From assembly GCA_021234155.1 (NCBI GenBank), contig JAJEKV010000057.1, positions 3,007,821-3,071,820 on the forward strand: DNA of 64,000 nucleotides, read 5' to 3'. The stretch comes from Isoetes taiwanensis. Taxonomy: Eukaryota > Streptophyta > Lycopodiopsida > Isoetales > Isoetaceae. The notes below the pieces were generated by a model. That model searched no databases. It saw only the letters and a program-made list of their open reading frames with translations, and was not told the origin of the DNA. Below, piece by piece: positions 36,913 to 47,762 of the stretch. Position numbers and translations under genes: made by a program. Position 1 is the stretch's first letter, and each line of letters begins with the position of its first letter.

Positions 36913-37865
36913 AAAAAAAACCCTTAAACTGCAAAACAGTCTTTTATCTAGTTAAAACCCATTTGGGTAATTATCTAGATACAATAAGCAATCCTAGAAA
37001 TAGTAGGTGCAAAACTGGATCTAGGCAAAGACTTGGTGTATACTTGAGAACAAAAGCAATAATCATAGTATAAAAGCTAAAAGCTTTCTACATTCATCAA
37101 GACACAATGATAGATTTCTTTGATCATTTATTTAAAATCAAGTTTGCTAAGAAACTGACATAATTTTGAGCAAGTAAGACAACAAATATATTGCAGAACT
37201 TAAATGTTACAGGACATTTTATGATCTTCAAGAGTTCGTCTTCGTATAATTTATCCGCATCAATGCCCAATCCACTCGTTACATATTTGGAAAACATAAC
37301 AGAGAGTAAAGGATCCTGTTACCTGATTAGAACGAATGTTGTCCAATGAATGATGCTGGATTCATCCACAATTGCCGAAATGCATTCTTCTCGTTGGCAA
37401 TATAGGCACGTCTTTAGATTGACCATGAACATGAACTGTGGACGATTCACCCATATCATATTTCCATCCTCTTGTCAGCCGTAATGGAAGAAAAGGAGGC
37501 AGTCATATGGCACTGCTAAATCTCTCTCTCTCCTGTTGTCTGGCTAGCCCTTAATGCTATGTTACGATCTCCCTTCCTCTGCTCAGAGCCATAGATATAC
37601 ACCATGCATTTTGTTTCTACCATAGTCCGGAACCCTAAATGTATAGGTAGGAAATACCAGGACAGTCCCAAATAGGTGCAGTCAGGCTCCATTTCCTTGG
37701 AGGACTAGGTTCTTATGCTCTCATTAGTCCATGGAGTACATGCCATTGTTGAGCTGATCAAGCGGACATGCAAACTTGAAAATTATGCCCTAAAAAACCT
37801 TCTATAAGAGTTAGACGAGTCACATCTTTAACAACATACCAAATGCACTCTTAACTTTACTTAAT
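36913..37865. repeat. array unit 7, truncated (A-partial C)
   Basis: No B (joint at 37325/37326). C ends after cttaactttacttaat, where other units have seven A followed by ccctgcc; here the A-run becomes 23 long and the array stops. Confidence 0.9.
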
Positions 37866-37888
37866 AAAAAAAAAAAAAAAAAAAAAAA
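37866..37888 (+). other. A23 tail at the right end of the 19.6 kb insert
   Basis: Twenty-three A residues directly before ga and the 13-bp repeat at 37891-37903. Read as the poly-A tail of a retroposed plus-strand RNA, although C blocks contain a short A-run here that could have expanded. Confidence 0.6.
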
Positions 37889-37890
37889 GA

Positions 37891-37903
37891 GAAATCTAGC
37901 TGG
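37891..37903 (+). repeat. 13-bp direct repeat, right side of the 19.6 kb insert
   Basis: gaaatctagctgg, identical to 18270-18282; it also forms the first bases of segmental copy B (compare 9508). Confidence 0.75.
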
Positions 37904-38634
37904 TTACCATGACAAACAGTTTTATAGCATACAGCCTAAGATAGCATAAATAGTTTCATAAAAGCATAACCTTTTAGACATTGTAAACTTCTCATCTTTT
38001 GTAAATACGTGATGCATGTACACCAGCCAATCCCTTGCTTACGCCAATCCTTGATCGTTGTACGCAAATCTCAAGCCAACTCAAGCTTCCAAGACATATA
38101 GAAATATAGAAATAAAGCTTATGCTTTTCAACATCATATCGTGTAGAAACTGCAATTAATAAAATTTAATTAAATAATCCAGTTACAATTTTAGTTCTAC
38201 CATATAGTATATGGAAACTCCATTAGTTGGAAGTTTTTACTAGGTTATAAAAATACACTAACCTAAAGGAATAAATATAATCTAACAAAATACATTAACC
38301 TAAGGCGACGACCTAAGAAAAAAACACAAAATTTAATTAGACGTTTCTGGTGCTCGAGAATTTATTTTTCGGCAGTCTTAAATTCTGTTTCTGGCAGCCT
38401 AATTTAGAGGATTTTTTCTTTTCATGCTTTTTAGACATCTATAGTTATAAAACTATCAAATCCTTTGCCATTCGAGTCAGTTTTGCTATTGGGGTCCTCC
38501 ATTAGAAGCTATGATCACATCCAACCAGATTCTTCAGCATAAAAGGTTGAATGGTAGATTTTCTCATCTCAAGCCTCTTGATTTTCTTTCCTTTACTCAT
38601 ATTCATCTGTTTCTTTTCTTTTATCCATTATGTT

Positions 38635-38908
38635 TGGGGCATGGTCTAGTGGCAGAACCTTAAACTACCAGACGCGAGGTCACGGCTTCAAACCTAGCCA
38701 ATATCGGTCTACTAGTAATAGGGACCTTAAAAATCGATTGTCTTAAGGTCGCGGATTCAAGTACGACCAACTTCTAGCATATTGCCCCTAGATAGTGGAT
38801 TGGCTTTCAAGTGATGTATATCGCGCCTAGATAGTGGATTGGCTTCCAAGTGATGTAGAATGCACTCATGATATGATGATGAATAGATTGATATCCTTCA
38901 ATAAAAAC
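38635..38908 (+). mobile_element. SINE, copy B version
   Basis: Same element as at 10160-10505, with identical A and B boxes. It lacks 64 bp between two caact repeats and its tail has shrunk to five A. Confidence 0.7.
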
Positions 38909-39365
38909 TTCTAACATTCTTAATGATTTAAAAAAAATATATAATGTATGTTGTTACTTTAGTTTTTTATATTTAGATTCCCACAAACATACTTCCATTC
39001 AATTTTTTTCAGCAACTAGCAAAAGATCATGACATCAAAACAATTTTGAGCTTAAATTTATACTAGTAAACGTGTGGCCCACATTGCTGTAAATTGGACT
39101 GCACATAAGTTTGGCTCCCATGTTCGTGTGGTCTCTCAATCCTCGAACCTGTATATTCAACCTATATATTTTTAAACTCAAGGAAAATAGTTAACTAGCA
39201 GCAATGCAAGCCTGAGGAATGGGTTGTGTTGGAATGGTTGTGTAGTTAGGTAGGTTATCACATTTTTGGCGTGTACATTTTTGTTTGTTTGAAGTTAGAT
39301 GGTGAGAATTTAATTCGCATGTATTAGTTTGCATCTGGAAGTAGTGTACTATATGTGTCAAAGGG

Positions 39366-39476
<111 letters not shown>

Positions 39477-40489
39477 CAACCAATATAAACAAAAGTTTAT
39501 AATTGCAAAATCAAAATTTCTATTATGGACCTCATTGAGAATTAGATATGGTTGTTAATTATTAGCTATTATCAAATAAACTATGCTCAAGATCAGTAGT
39601 GACTTCGAGGATTGAAACAAGTATAATCATTTTAAGCAAACTGAAAAAATACGTTTTTTCTTTTGTTTAATGAGATGACGGAGTGATTGGCAAAATTCAG
39701 ACTGTCTTATTAAGGAACCGCCTTTTAATTAAATTTCAGGAAAATTCCTATAGTTACTTAGGGTGGAATCACACTACGTTCTTGGTGTGATACGATTCAG
39801 GTGAATTCAACGTCCCGAGGCTGTCCTTCCCTGCCACGTCACGTTATATCCATCCCTATAATGTGATTTCACCCTTAGTTTTACAAAATTAAGAGGTTTT
39901 TTGAATTGCCATATGTAATCAAGTTGCTAGCATATCATCAAATCTCTATATTGCTTTGATAGGTTTTTTTGCTTATTTTGTACGCTTGGTATTTTGTTTC
40001 AGGTTTCCATCCTAAGGGCTGAGATCTCATCTCACCTGGAATATTCTTGATTGATCCTGGCCGAAGTAACAGAGCAAGACTTAATGATAAGCCAACTCGT
40101 TCAGGGCTCATCTCCATTAGCTAGATTTGAGGTTTTTCCTGTGCCTTGTGGCAAACCCGACCACAAACACTGGCATTCCCATTACCTTCAAGCGTCGGAG
40201 TTCATCGGACGAATCCAGATGTTCTGGAAGTCCATCTGTGAAGCTCACGACAAACTGAGTTTGTCTTGTAGCAGAGGAAGCTTTGTCTTCTAGCAGATCC
40301 GTCCTTGTCCTTTAACAAAGCCAGGAGGTAGGAAAGACAATCCCCAATGGAACCTCTGTTTCTTCTCCTTCTATTTGTTGAGGTGGCAGAGTGAAAGTGG
40401 CAGAAAGACTTTGTCCTATTGGGGATCGGCCTTTAATTTAAGCTTCAAAAAGTTTCCTAGGCATTAATTTAAGGAATTGAGAAGTTAAT

Positions 40490-40813
40490 TGAATTGTCAT
40501 AAGTAACCAAGTTGCTAGGCATATCATCAAATCTCTATATTGCATTGATAAGTTTTTTTTTGCGTATTTTGTGCCCTTGGTAATCTGTTTTAGGTTTCCA
40601 TCGTGAGGATTGAGATCTCATTCTTACCTGGGATATTCTTGATTGGTCCTGACCGAAGTAAGAAAGCAAGATTTAGTGATAAGCCAACTTGTTTAATTTA
40701 ATTTTCAAGAAATTTCCTATAATTACTTAGTTTTAAGGAATTGAGAAGTATTTGAATTGCTATAAGTAACCAAGTTGGAGGGCATATGATCGAATCTCTA
40801 TATTGCATTGATA
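40490..40813. repeat. diverged tandem copies of the end of segmental copy B
   Basis: 40490-40695 is a diverged copy of 39898-40102 (for example gttgctagcatatcatcaaa, then gatcctggccgaagtaa). A third partial copy lies at 40748-40813. These are older than the copy A/copy B duplication. No gene seen in them. Confidence 0.8.
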
Positions 40814-41021
40814 GATCTATCTTGTTATGTGGTGTTGTATTGTTTTCTGCTCTTATAGGCCAACTCTTTTTAATGCAAAAAATCATACCTACTTGTTTTT
40901 GTTTTTCCACCTTTTATTTCACTAAAACTAAACATGTTATGAGCAAATTCTTTTAATGTAAAAATCTTGTTTTCCCACCTTTTATTTATTTAAAACTAAA
41001 CATGGATAGTATAAAATTGTA
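40814..41021. other. AT-rich flank, nothing recognised
   Basis: Low-complexity AT-rich sequence leading into the (GGAA)n tail of the next retroposon. A phrase close to ttcccaccttttattt occurs near 40973-40988 and again as gtttccaccttttatatg near 42851 beyond the retroposon, so the element may have inserted into a local duplication. Confidence 0.4.
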
Positions 41022-42830
41022 GGAAGGAAGGAAGGAAGGAAGAAATTTTTAACGTCCACGGAACCCAATCGGGTTATGGGACCAGAACAAACAAAGGGGG
41101 CATAAGCCCTAACAGAACAGAGGGCCGAAGCCCAAAAAACAGAACATGGGGTCTAAGCCCCGTTACAACACACAAAAAAGAAAACTGAACCAACCCAAAA
41201 AGCGAGGGGCAGGTGGCTATGCCAAAATGTCGAGGGGGATCAGCCCGACCCAGCGATCCCTAATGATAGCACGGCCTCCCCTATACCTTTGCCCGATTCA
41301 GTCGTGGTAGGCGAGCCTCACGCGCCTTTCGACATAGCTCTTCTTTCAGCTGCAAAGGCGTCTTTGGGGTCAAATCTTCTGAGCGAGAGAAGGTGGTTCC
41401 CTTCAAATGATTGCCATGCCGTAAAATGTGCAGCCTGGAAAGAGCACCGGCGGAGACTAAGAGATGGCCAGGGGCGGTCGGGTCAGCTACCCCAACTTCG
41501 GTGTCGCGAGAGGGGCCGTCGTGCACTGTATGTGCATTACGAAAGTGAAGAAGCGGTCCACCTCAACTATAGCAGGAGTGTCAATCACCTCTTCCAAACC
41601 TACAATGCGTAAGTTCAGAACGGACGTGTGCTCTGTGGCTGTACTAGACTCCGAACGTGGGACCCTCGCTTGCCCCGCGGATAAACAATCCTCTGCCGGC
41701 GGCTGCGTGGGCCTAGGTACTGTAGCATCTTCCTGAGGCATGGTATGTACATAATCGCATGCGATGTTCCGATAGGCTCGGTGAAACACTATCGTGCTCG
41801 CCACCGTAATAACGATACCTCGGAAAGCCGCACCCAGCTCTCTAAGGGTAAGTGAACAGATGTTTCTGTAAGAATGATGGTGGATTGGACCGTGCAAAGC
41901 TTGTCCAGCTCTTCTGGGGGCATATAATGGATCCGGTCAATGATTTTGTTCAAAGTTGCAGCTGAGGATGCAGTGGGAGCCGATTGTGCCAAAATTGGAC
42001 GCTGGGGCCCAAAGGAGGGGGCTGCCTGGAGATAGGGCTCTATCGTGGGGTCATAAGGTGTATCAGATGGCACGGGCACCCTGATAAGGTTTTTTGCCTT
42101 GCGGGTCTCTCTGGCCATACGTTTGATTGCACGGATCATGTTGATGCTCTATGAAACCGGAACTAGGTGGAGCCAAAATAACTAGTGGAAGAAGTTGCAA
42201 ATGGCTGGATCGAAGAGGCCAGTACAACAGAAGCTATGCTGGAAGCTTGCTAGAAAGAAGGTTGTAGAAGACGCTGGCTGGCAAAATCAGGGCTGGGCCA
42301 AATATGCTTTAAGATTTGGAAAGAAATCTGGGGACAAAACAAAGACCACGGGAAAAGGCACATCAGAACAAAGAACAAAGGGAAAGCCAAGCAGAGGCAG
42401 CTGCGGGTTGGGGCTGGGCAAAATCAAGCAAACCCAAGGGTAAAATCTAAATCAAAATCGAAATCGAAATCAAAACCTGGAAGGCGTTACTGGTCGGGCC
42501 TGATGCTAGAGGCCGAAAAGGGGCTGCGCTGCAAAACCATGGCTGGAGGTGGCAGCGTGCTAATCCAGGTTTGTGGCAAATCGAGTCTGGGAAGGACTTG
42601 CTAACCGGGGGCCTAGCAAAACCGTTGCTCTGAGCTGTCGGAAGCCCTGCACTCCCTGCAAACCCAAATCGGACGACCTGCTGGGTGCTGATTCCACCTG
42701 CGTGATGTCAATTCCAGATCCAAAGCCAATCCAAAATCCGGCCTGCTGTATCCGCTGATGCTGCTTGTGCTGGCGCCCTAAGGTGCTAAGGCGGTGGAGG
42801 GGGGAGGTTTATTCATAAAATAGGGGGAAG
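41022..42830 (-). mobile_element. 1.8 kb retroposon with LINE-type 3' end and (TTCC)n tail
   Basis: On the minus strand the 3' end reads ..gggttccgtggacgttaaaaa followed by (TTCC)n at 41042-41022. The same terminal motif (cgtggacgttaaaaaa) ends the LINE at 54590, so both use one 3' end, the part LINE reverse transcriptases recognise. A possible imperfect target duplication is ataaaattgtaggaag at left against ataaaatagggggaag near 42818. No RT domain is seen, so it may be a non-autonomous partner or the 5' ORF1 part of a deleted LINE. Confidence 0.6.
41281..42139 (-). pseudogene. frameshifted ORF remnant inside the retroposon
   Basis: Three overlapping minus-strand frames (42139-41789, 41897-41487, 41526-41281) look like one protein broken by two frameshifts. 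The beginning is MIRAIKRMARETRKAKNLIR, the middle contains VLNLRIVGLEEVIDTPAIV, and the end contains TPLQLKEELCRKAREARLP. Basic N-terminus, no zinc knuckle, no RT. Possibly an ORF1-type nucleic-acid-binding protein of the LINE; I do not recognise the family. Confidence 0.4.
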
Positions 42831-43594
42831 TACCCACCACTTAATTTTGTGTTTCCACCTTTTATATGACAAACTAAAAACAATTTTAGGACCTTTCCAA
42901 AATCATGAAATCCTATGTTCCACCAATGAACGCCATCCTTGATTCGTAAATTGAAAACATTATTTTCATTGCACGGTTTGTTTGATGCTCCTAGAGTTCT
43001 AAAATAAAATCATGTAAACTTTTAACTCTTTTTTAGATATAAGACCTCATTAATATCTAGATATATATAATTCTGATAGAAATATGCTTTTAAAATATTC
43101 TCACTTGATTCTTCCATCTAGAAGTGTCACGTAGGTTTCTGAGGAAAAAATAGGCCGATAGAAAAATAAAAATAACAATAAAAATCTCCATCGTTTAGTT
43201 CTGGCGATGCGCGATCCACCCCAATCGCATAGCCGACGGATTGCCATCTGTCTGGAAGGCTCTTCATCCTGTCGTGCTACCAAAGCGGAGATAGTTGTAG
43301 GTGCACTCTCAAATCTGTTTGTTTTAGCACTCTAGAATCACCTAATCCATAAGTGGGCTATTTGTATTCATGTTTATGACCATAGCCACATATTTTTCTA
43401 GCTTCATCGCCACAAATATGTAGACCTTGTGGCACCTGTAGACCTTGCAGCAGAATCTAAGGAAGAAGAGTTAGACATCTGGGATTTGCCCCTAATTTCA
43501 TCAATTCCAACCATAAAAGAGCTGGTTTTGTTGCCAAATATGCAGCTGAGTTCTTTCTTGCCGGCTATGGCATAGCAAATGGATGGCTATAAAT
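42831..43594. other. intergenic, no gene seen
   Basis: AT-rich sequence with short frames only. A GC-richer stretch near 43200-43280 has a short minus-strand frame without recognisable content. Confidence 0.5.
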
Positions 43595-43976
43595 CTACTC
43601 CGGGATGTGGTTAACCGGGACACATGTTCAGGTTAACCACTGCTGCTCAGTTTCAAGCTCAAAAGACAACGATTTTCGCATGTTTTTTCACTGATCTTGC
43701 TTGATCCATGCTCAAATCATCTGCTCTCTTGATAGAATGAGGTTTCTAGAGGTTGGCAAGGCGATTCCAATGGTGTTTGCACCGGATTAAACAGTTGAAG
43801 AAGCTGATTGCAAGCTCTATTCAAAGATCAGCATGCCAAAACACAATCCCACGCTCAGTTCACCGCGTGGTTATCCCGGCCAAAAACAGTGGTTAGCTCG
43901 GACAAAAGTGTGGTAAGCTCGGACATAACAGTGGTTAACCCGGACATGTGTCTGGGCTTACCACATCCCGGAGTGG
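43595..43976. mobile_element. 382-bp foldback element with 46-bp inverted termini
   Basis: The left end (43595-43640, ctactccgggatgtggttaa..) and right end (43931-43976) are inverted copies with about seven differences. The internal side of the right arm carries two more versions of the core motif (gtggttagctcggaca at about 43889, gtggtaagctcggaca at about 43908). No ORF and no clear target duplication. The structure fits a MITE or foldback transposon of undetermined superfamily. Confidence 0.75.
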
Positions 43977-46141
43977 ATATATGGCGAGCAAACAGGGGCC
44001 GGAACCTTCTTTCTCAAGCAATCTGGCCCTGCTTGGCTATGTTGGGCTCAGTTCCGACCCCATACTCGCTCTTGGGTCTTCCACAGAACTACCGTAATAA
44101 AATATAACGTTTAGATTTCTCATGCAAATTAACTTCACCTTCTCGATCTCAAAAGGACTTTTGCCATGAGTTTTTGGATCGCATCCAATCAAGTCTAATC
44201 ATAGCCATTCATTATCTTTAACATTTGACTTCAATAGATAAAGGATTAATAAGTGCCAATGAACATCAACCCATTGCTTCTCTTTGTCACAAGAACAGAT
44301 CTTGAACCCTTAATGCTCAACAAGATCGTTCTCTAATCATTGAAAGGAAAATGTTTGTGGTGGCATATGCCTTCATGTTCTGCAGCATATGCACTCATGT
44401 CAAACATTTATGCCAATGCTCACATGAAAGATGATGTGATTAAAATTTAAACTTCGAAAAGATTAACAGGTGTTGAGTGGGAAGAGATGGACTGAAGCGG
44501 TAATACAGCAGCAACCAAGCAACCAGCTTCTTAAATTGTCTTTTCACATATAATTCCATTTCCTGCAAGTAAGATTTGATTCTATGTTTCCATTTCATCA
44601 TATCATGATGAAACGTATTTTAGTTTTCTTGAGGAGCAATTTTGTACAGAACATAATAGTCACTAGAAGTTCAACCGACAAAGCAAATAAATCCTTTAAG
44701 AACAAGTAAAACTCATGATAGCGCGTGGTACATCCATGCTAACCATATGTTATTGCTAAAATTTAACAAGATAGCGCCTAGAAATAGCCAAAAGAACTCT
44801 TGCTATAAGACTACTCAATCTCCGGAATAAAAAGCATGAGAAATCCTTTAAGTTGCTTTAGGCGCACCAAACTTGGTATGAATCCATTGTGACGATAGCA
44901 TGAGCTTAGATACAAAGATATCAAATTGTAATGCAGCAACAAGCAGACAGGCAGTATAGAAAATTGGAGCCAATTGTCCTCATAGAACAGAACCATCAAC
45001 AATTACGACGAACAAATTACAGCCTTTGAAGTAAAATCATCCAAATATTCTGAATCCCACATTGTGAAGCTTGCATGGCTCCCCTCTTCAAATGTGTTGT
45101 ACATGCATCCATTATTAAGCAAGCATCTCATCATCACATTATCAAGCTATTACCATATCTATTTTTTTCTTTATACCGAAACCACTACTTTTCTCCCGAT
45201 GTGCTTCCTTACATTATTCTTCTCTACTATAAAGATGTGCCCGATTTCAGCTTCTTATGGTCAGAATGAGAGAATGGGAAGAGCAGTTATGCCCAAGCAC
45301 CTGCATCTCTCTCTTATACTGACTATGAATACTCCAACATGACTAGGTCCTGTGCAAATCTAATGATCCAACGCTTCCCCCTCCATCATGTCTGAATGGA
45401 TGGTTATGGGATCGTCCAACCTATATGCCCATTCCCCATCGGTTGTAAGTTTACGAGTTGGAACACTACAGGGATATAAGAGCAGCAGGCAAGCTGAGGT
45501 ACAAAGAAATTGAAAATTAGAAGTAAAACAAACGGCTGTCAAGTCCAGTTAAATGCATACTAATCTGGGCCATCCAAAGTATCTGGATCATTGGTTTAGC
45601 ACACTAGGTTTATGTTAACTTGCATGAAATATGGAGTGATGTATATCTAGGTGCTAAAGGCTTGACATAAAACAGTAGTTTAAGAGCAATGAAATAAATG
45701 GTGAGACATAAACTGTGCTCTCATATCTTATTGCTTTTTCTAGACCACTCCTAGTATGTATATTCTCTCCTTTTGTTTAAACTACCATGTCCAACATCTA
45801 GAATAGGTGAACTTGAAAACGCCATACCTTACATGATCCCCATCAAAGCGTGACCTCCATTATTGCCACTCCCTTTAAGTTCACTCCAATTATGCAGAGC
45901 CCTGCTGCAAAATTGACCCGTGTTATCAATTTAAAAATAAGTAGTTGGGAAATGAAGACACATAAATTTCTTGCAAATTCAAACCTTGAGATCATATTCC
46001 AAACCGAAGATACGCGTCTTTCACATGAATATGCCCGAGCACAAGTCCAAAGCATGCAGCAAGTCCAACGCATACAGCATGAAGTTATAAGGATTTAGGA
46101 AGGTCATATAAACCATACTCTCAGCAATATGCTGAAGGAAC
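43977..46141. other. intergenic, no gene seen
   Basis: AT-rich sequence, short frames only, no repeats recognised against the rest of the window. It includes the 3' flank of the minus-strand coiled-coil gene (below 46142). Confidence 0.45.
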
Positions 46142-47378
46142 TCAGGGCTTCTGCTTCTCTTCTTGAAGTTGCTGAATTTCCAGGCACAACTCTGTACGCA
46201 CGAAGTAGGAACTTCTTAACTTTGCAAAACGAATAGTAGCTTAAAAGGCATACATTTTGACTATCCAGCTTGTTGGCGTAAATTATATGGAAAAGATTAT
46301 AATTACTGACTACTTCATTAAGCCATAATAGAAGTAGCATGAAAAACTTGCCCGCGCATTTAGTTGCTTCTGTGTGATAGAGATCAGTCAATGCTTCCTT
46401 CTCTTGGAGCAGCTTTTCCCTGTCTACTGTAAGCCTCAAGACTTCACTCTCTGCATGTCTCAACTTCCTTGACATGCGTTCTAGCTTATCCATGCTAGTT
46501 GAATTTTCCTTTTCAAACAATGAGAGTCGTATTTCTAACATCTGCTTTTCCTCTATTATCTGTGTTGCTTTTCTGGCCCTCTCCATTGCAGCCTTGTTTT
46601 CATTCTGAGTCATTGTTAATCTCCTTGTCAAGTGGGCGTTCTCAATTTTAAAACGCTCCAAGTCCTCCCTTTTTATCCCCTCCGCTTCTAACTCCTTCAT
46701 TTCCTTTTCTAAACGCAAATTGTTTTTGGTTAATGCGTCATTTGAAGCCAATGCAGCTTTCAAATCTGCCCTAACCACATCTAGTTCATCAGATAAGTGA
46801 GCCCTGGCTTGCTCCTTAGCCTCAGCGACCTTATGAACCTCCTCGAGCTTCATCAGAACACCCTTTAATTTTTCTTCATACTCCTCCTGCAACTTCGTCT
46901 CCAAGGCAATCTTATCCCTCTCCCACTCCTCCATTCTACTTTCAAACTCTTTGCACATTTCATTATATTTCATTTCCATCTTAGTTAATGGAACTTCCCT
47001 GCTGTTTATCTCTAACACATCAATCCCAAGCTTTGGCAGGTATGTTGTAATCAACTTAAAAGCAGCCATGAACTTCTCTTCCATATCAGGGGAAAGATTA
47101 AAGTTTTTGAGCAAAAGAAACATACCAGTAGCATGCAGATATAAAGACCTGTAAATCAAATCAATCTGTCGTGGCTCTAGGTCATGATCGATCAATTTCT
47201 TTCTATCAAGGCCTGTGCTTCTTAATCCACCATATCTGCCAGGAGATATAGCAAGAGCTCTAGCAGCAGGGGTATCTAAAACTTTAAGAAGCAACCTGTC
47301 GAGCCAGGATTCAATCAGAATGGCTTGATCCTCTTCAACATCATTGTCATCGATCCAAGGCAGATGGGGATCAGCCAT
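46142..47378 (-). CDS. long coiled-coil protein of unknown function, two exons
   Basis: Exon 1 is 47378-46352 and exon 2 is 46191-46142, giving 358 residues. The intron (46351-46192, 160 bp) starts GCAAGT and ends TACAG, a GC-AG type in phase 1. Splicing replaces an intronic read-through (..KFFMLLLLW..) with ELCLEIQQLQEEKQKP and a stop, which continues the heptad pattern and supports the model. Residues about 1-130 look globular (ESWLDRLLLKVLDTPAARAL, then IYRSLYLHATGMFLLLKN); from about 135 to the end it is a nearly continuous charged coiled coil rich in Glu, Lys and Leu. No signal peptide or membrane segment. Likely a structural or scaffold protein. I do not recognise the family. ATG chosen at 47378 (MADPHLPW). 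Confidence 0.8.
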
Positions 47379-47762
47379 GGCTCCCAAAAATTACATGGGT
47401 GCCAGCATATCTCTTTTAGATTTGATTTCTCTGTCAGATTCGGGAGGAACATAGATCATAGCTCCATTCCGCAGGTTTGAAGGGGCGCGATTCGCGAACA
47501 TATCCTTTTGACATTTGTTGTTTTCGGGTCCCGTTATCAGCATGCGTTTTGACATTTTCTAGTGTTTTCTGGACCCGTTATCAGCCGCCTTACCATGGGA
47601 TTATTTTGTCCAAATGTAAGGTCAAATGCTGAGATTTTGTTTGTGGGAAAGGGTTAGGTAGATCATGGAAACGAACGTATGTACAAGGTGGTTGAATTGC
47701 GAGATATGCATGATGGCACATCCCTTATTAACAGCCCCACGTTCCACAAGCTTAGTCGCACA
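47379..47762. promoter_or_regulatory. 384-bp divergent intergenic region
   Basis: Separates the minus-strand coiled-coil gene from the plus-strand secreted-protein gene, so both promoters must lie here or overlap. Two related phrases (ggtcccgttatcag near 47526 and ggacccgttatcag near 47570) form a 44-bp spaced repeat. No convincing TATA box is apparent on either side. The 28 codons open upstream of 47763 are not used in the preferred model. Confidence 0.45.

Larger units (their letters stand above)
19840..37865. repeat. 18 kb tandem array, seven units of 2.2-3.3 kb
   Basis: Units are built from four blocks in fixed order: A (about 410 bp), B (0.96-1.13 kb, optional), C (about 1.35 kb) and D (about 425 bp). 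D is itself a diverged, internally deleted version of A-start plus C-end. B is present in units 1, 3, 4 and 6 and absent from 2, 5 and 7. Unit 1 lacks D and unit 7 stops inside C in an A-run. Copies are nearly identical apart from patches of difference at CAG/CTG sites. No frame longer than about 115 codons is conserved. A minus-strand 54-codon frame in C (VNLLIPLGYKKLARPYG..) recurs, but its protein is unknown to me. Confidence 0.93.

Noticed and set aside
19840-37865. CRISPR-like or centromeric satellite array
   Set aside because: Units are 2.2-3.3 kb with modular structure, without short direct repeats and spacers; too long and too few for a typical centromeric satellite.
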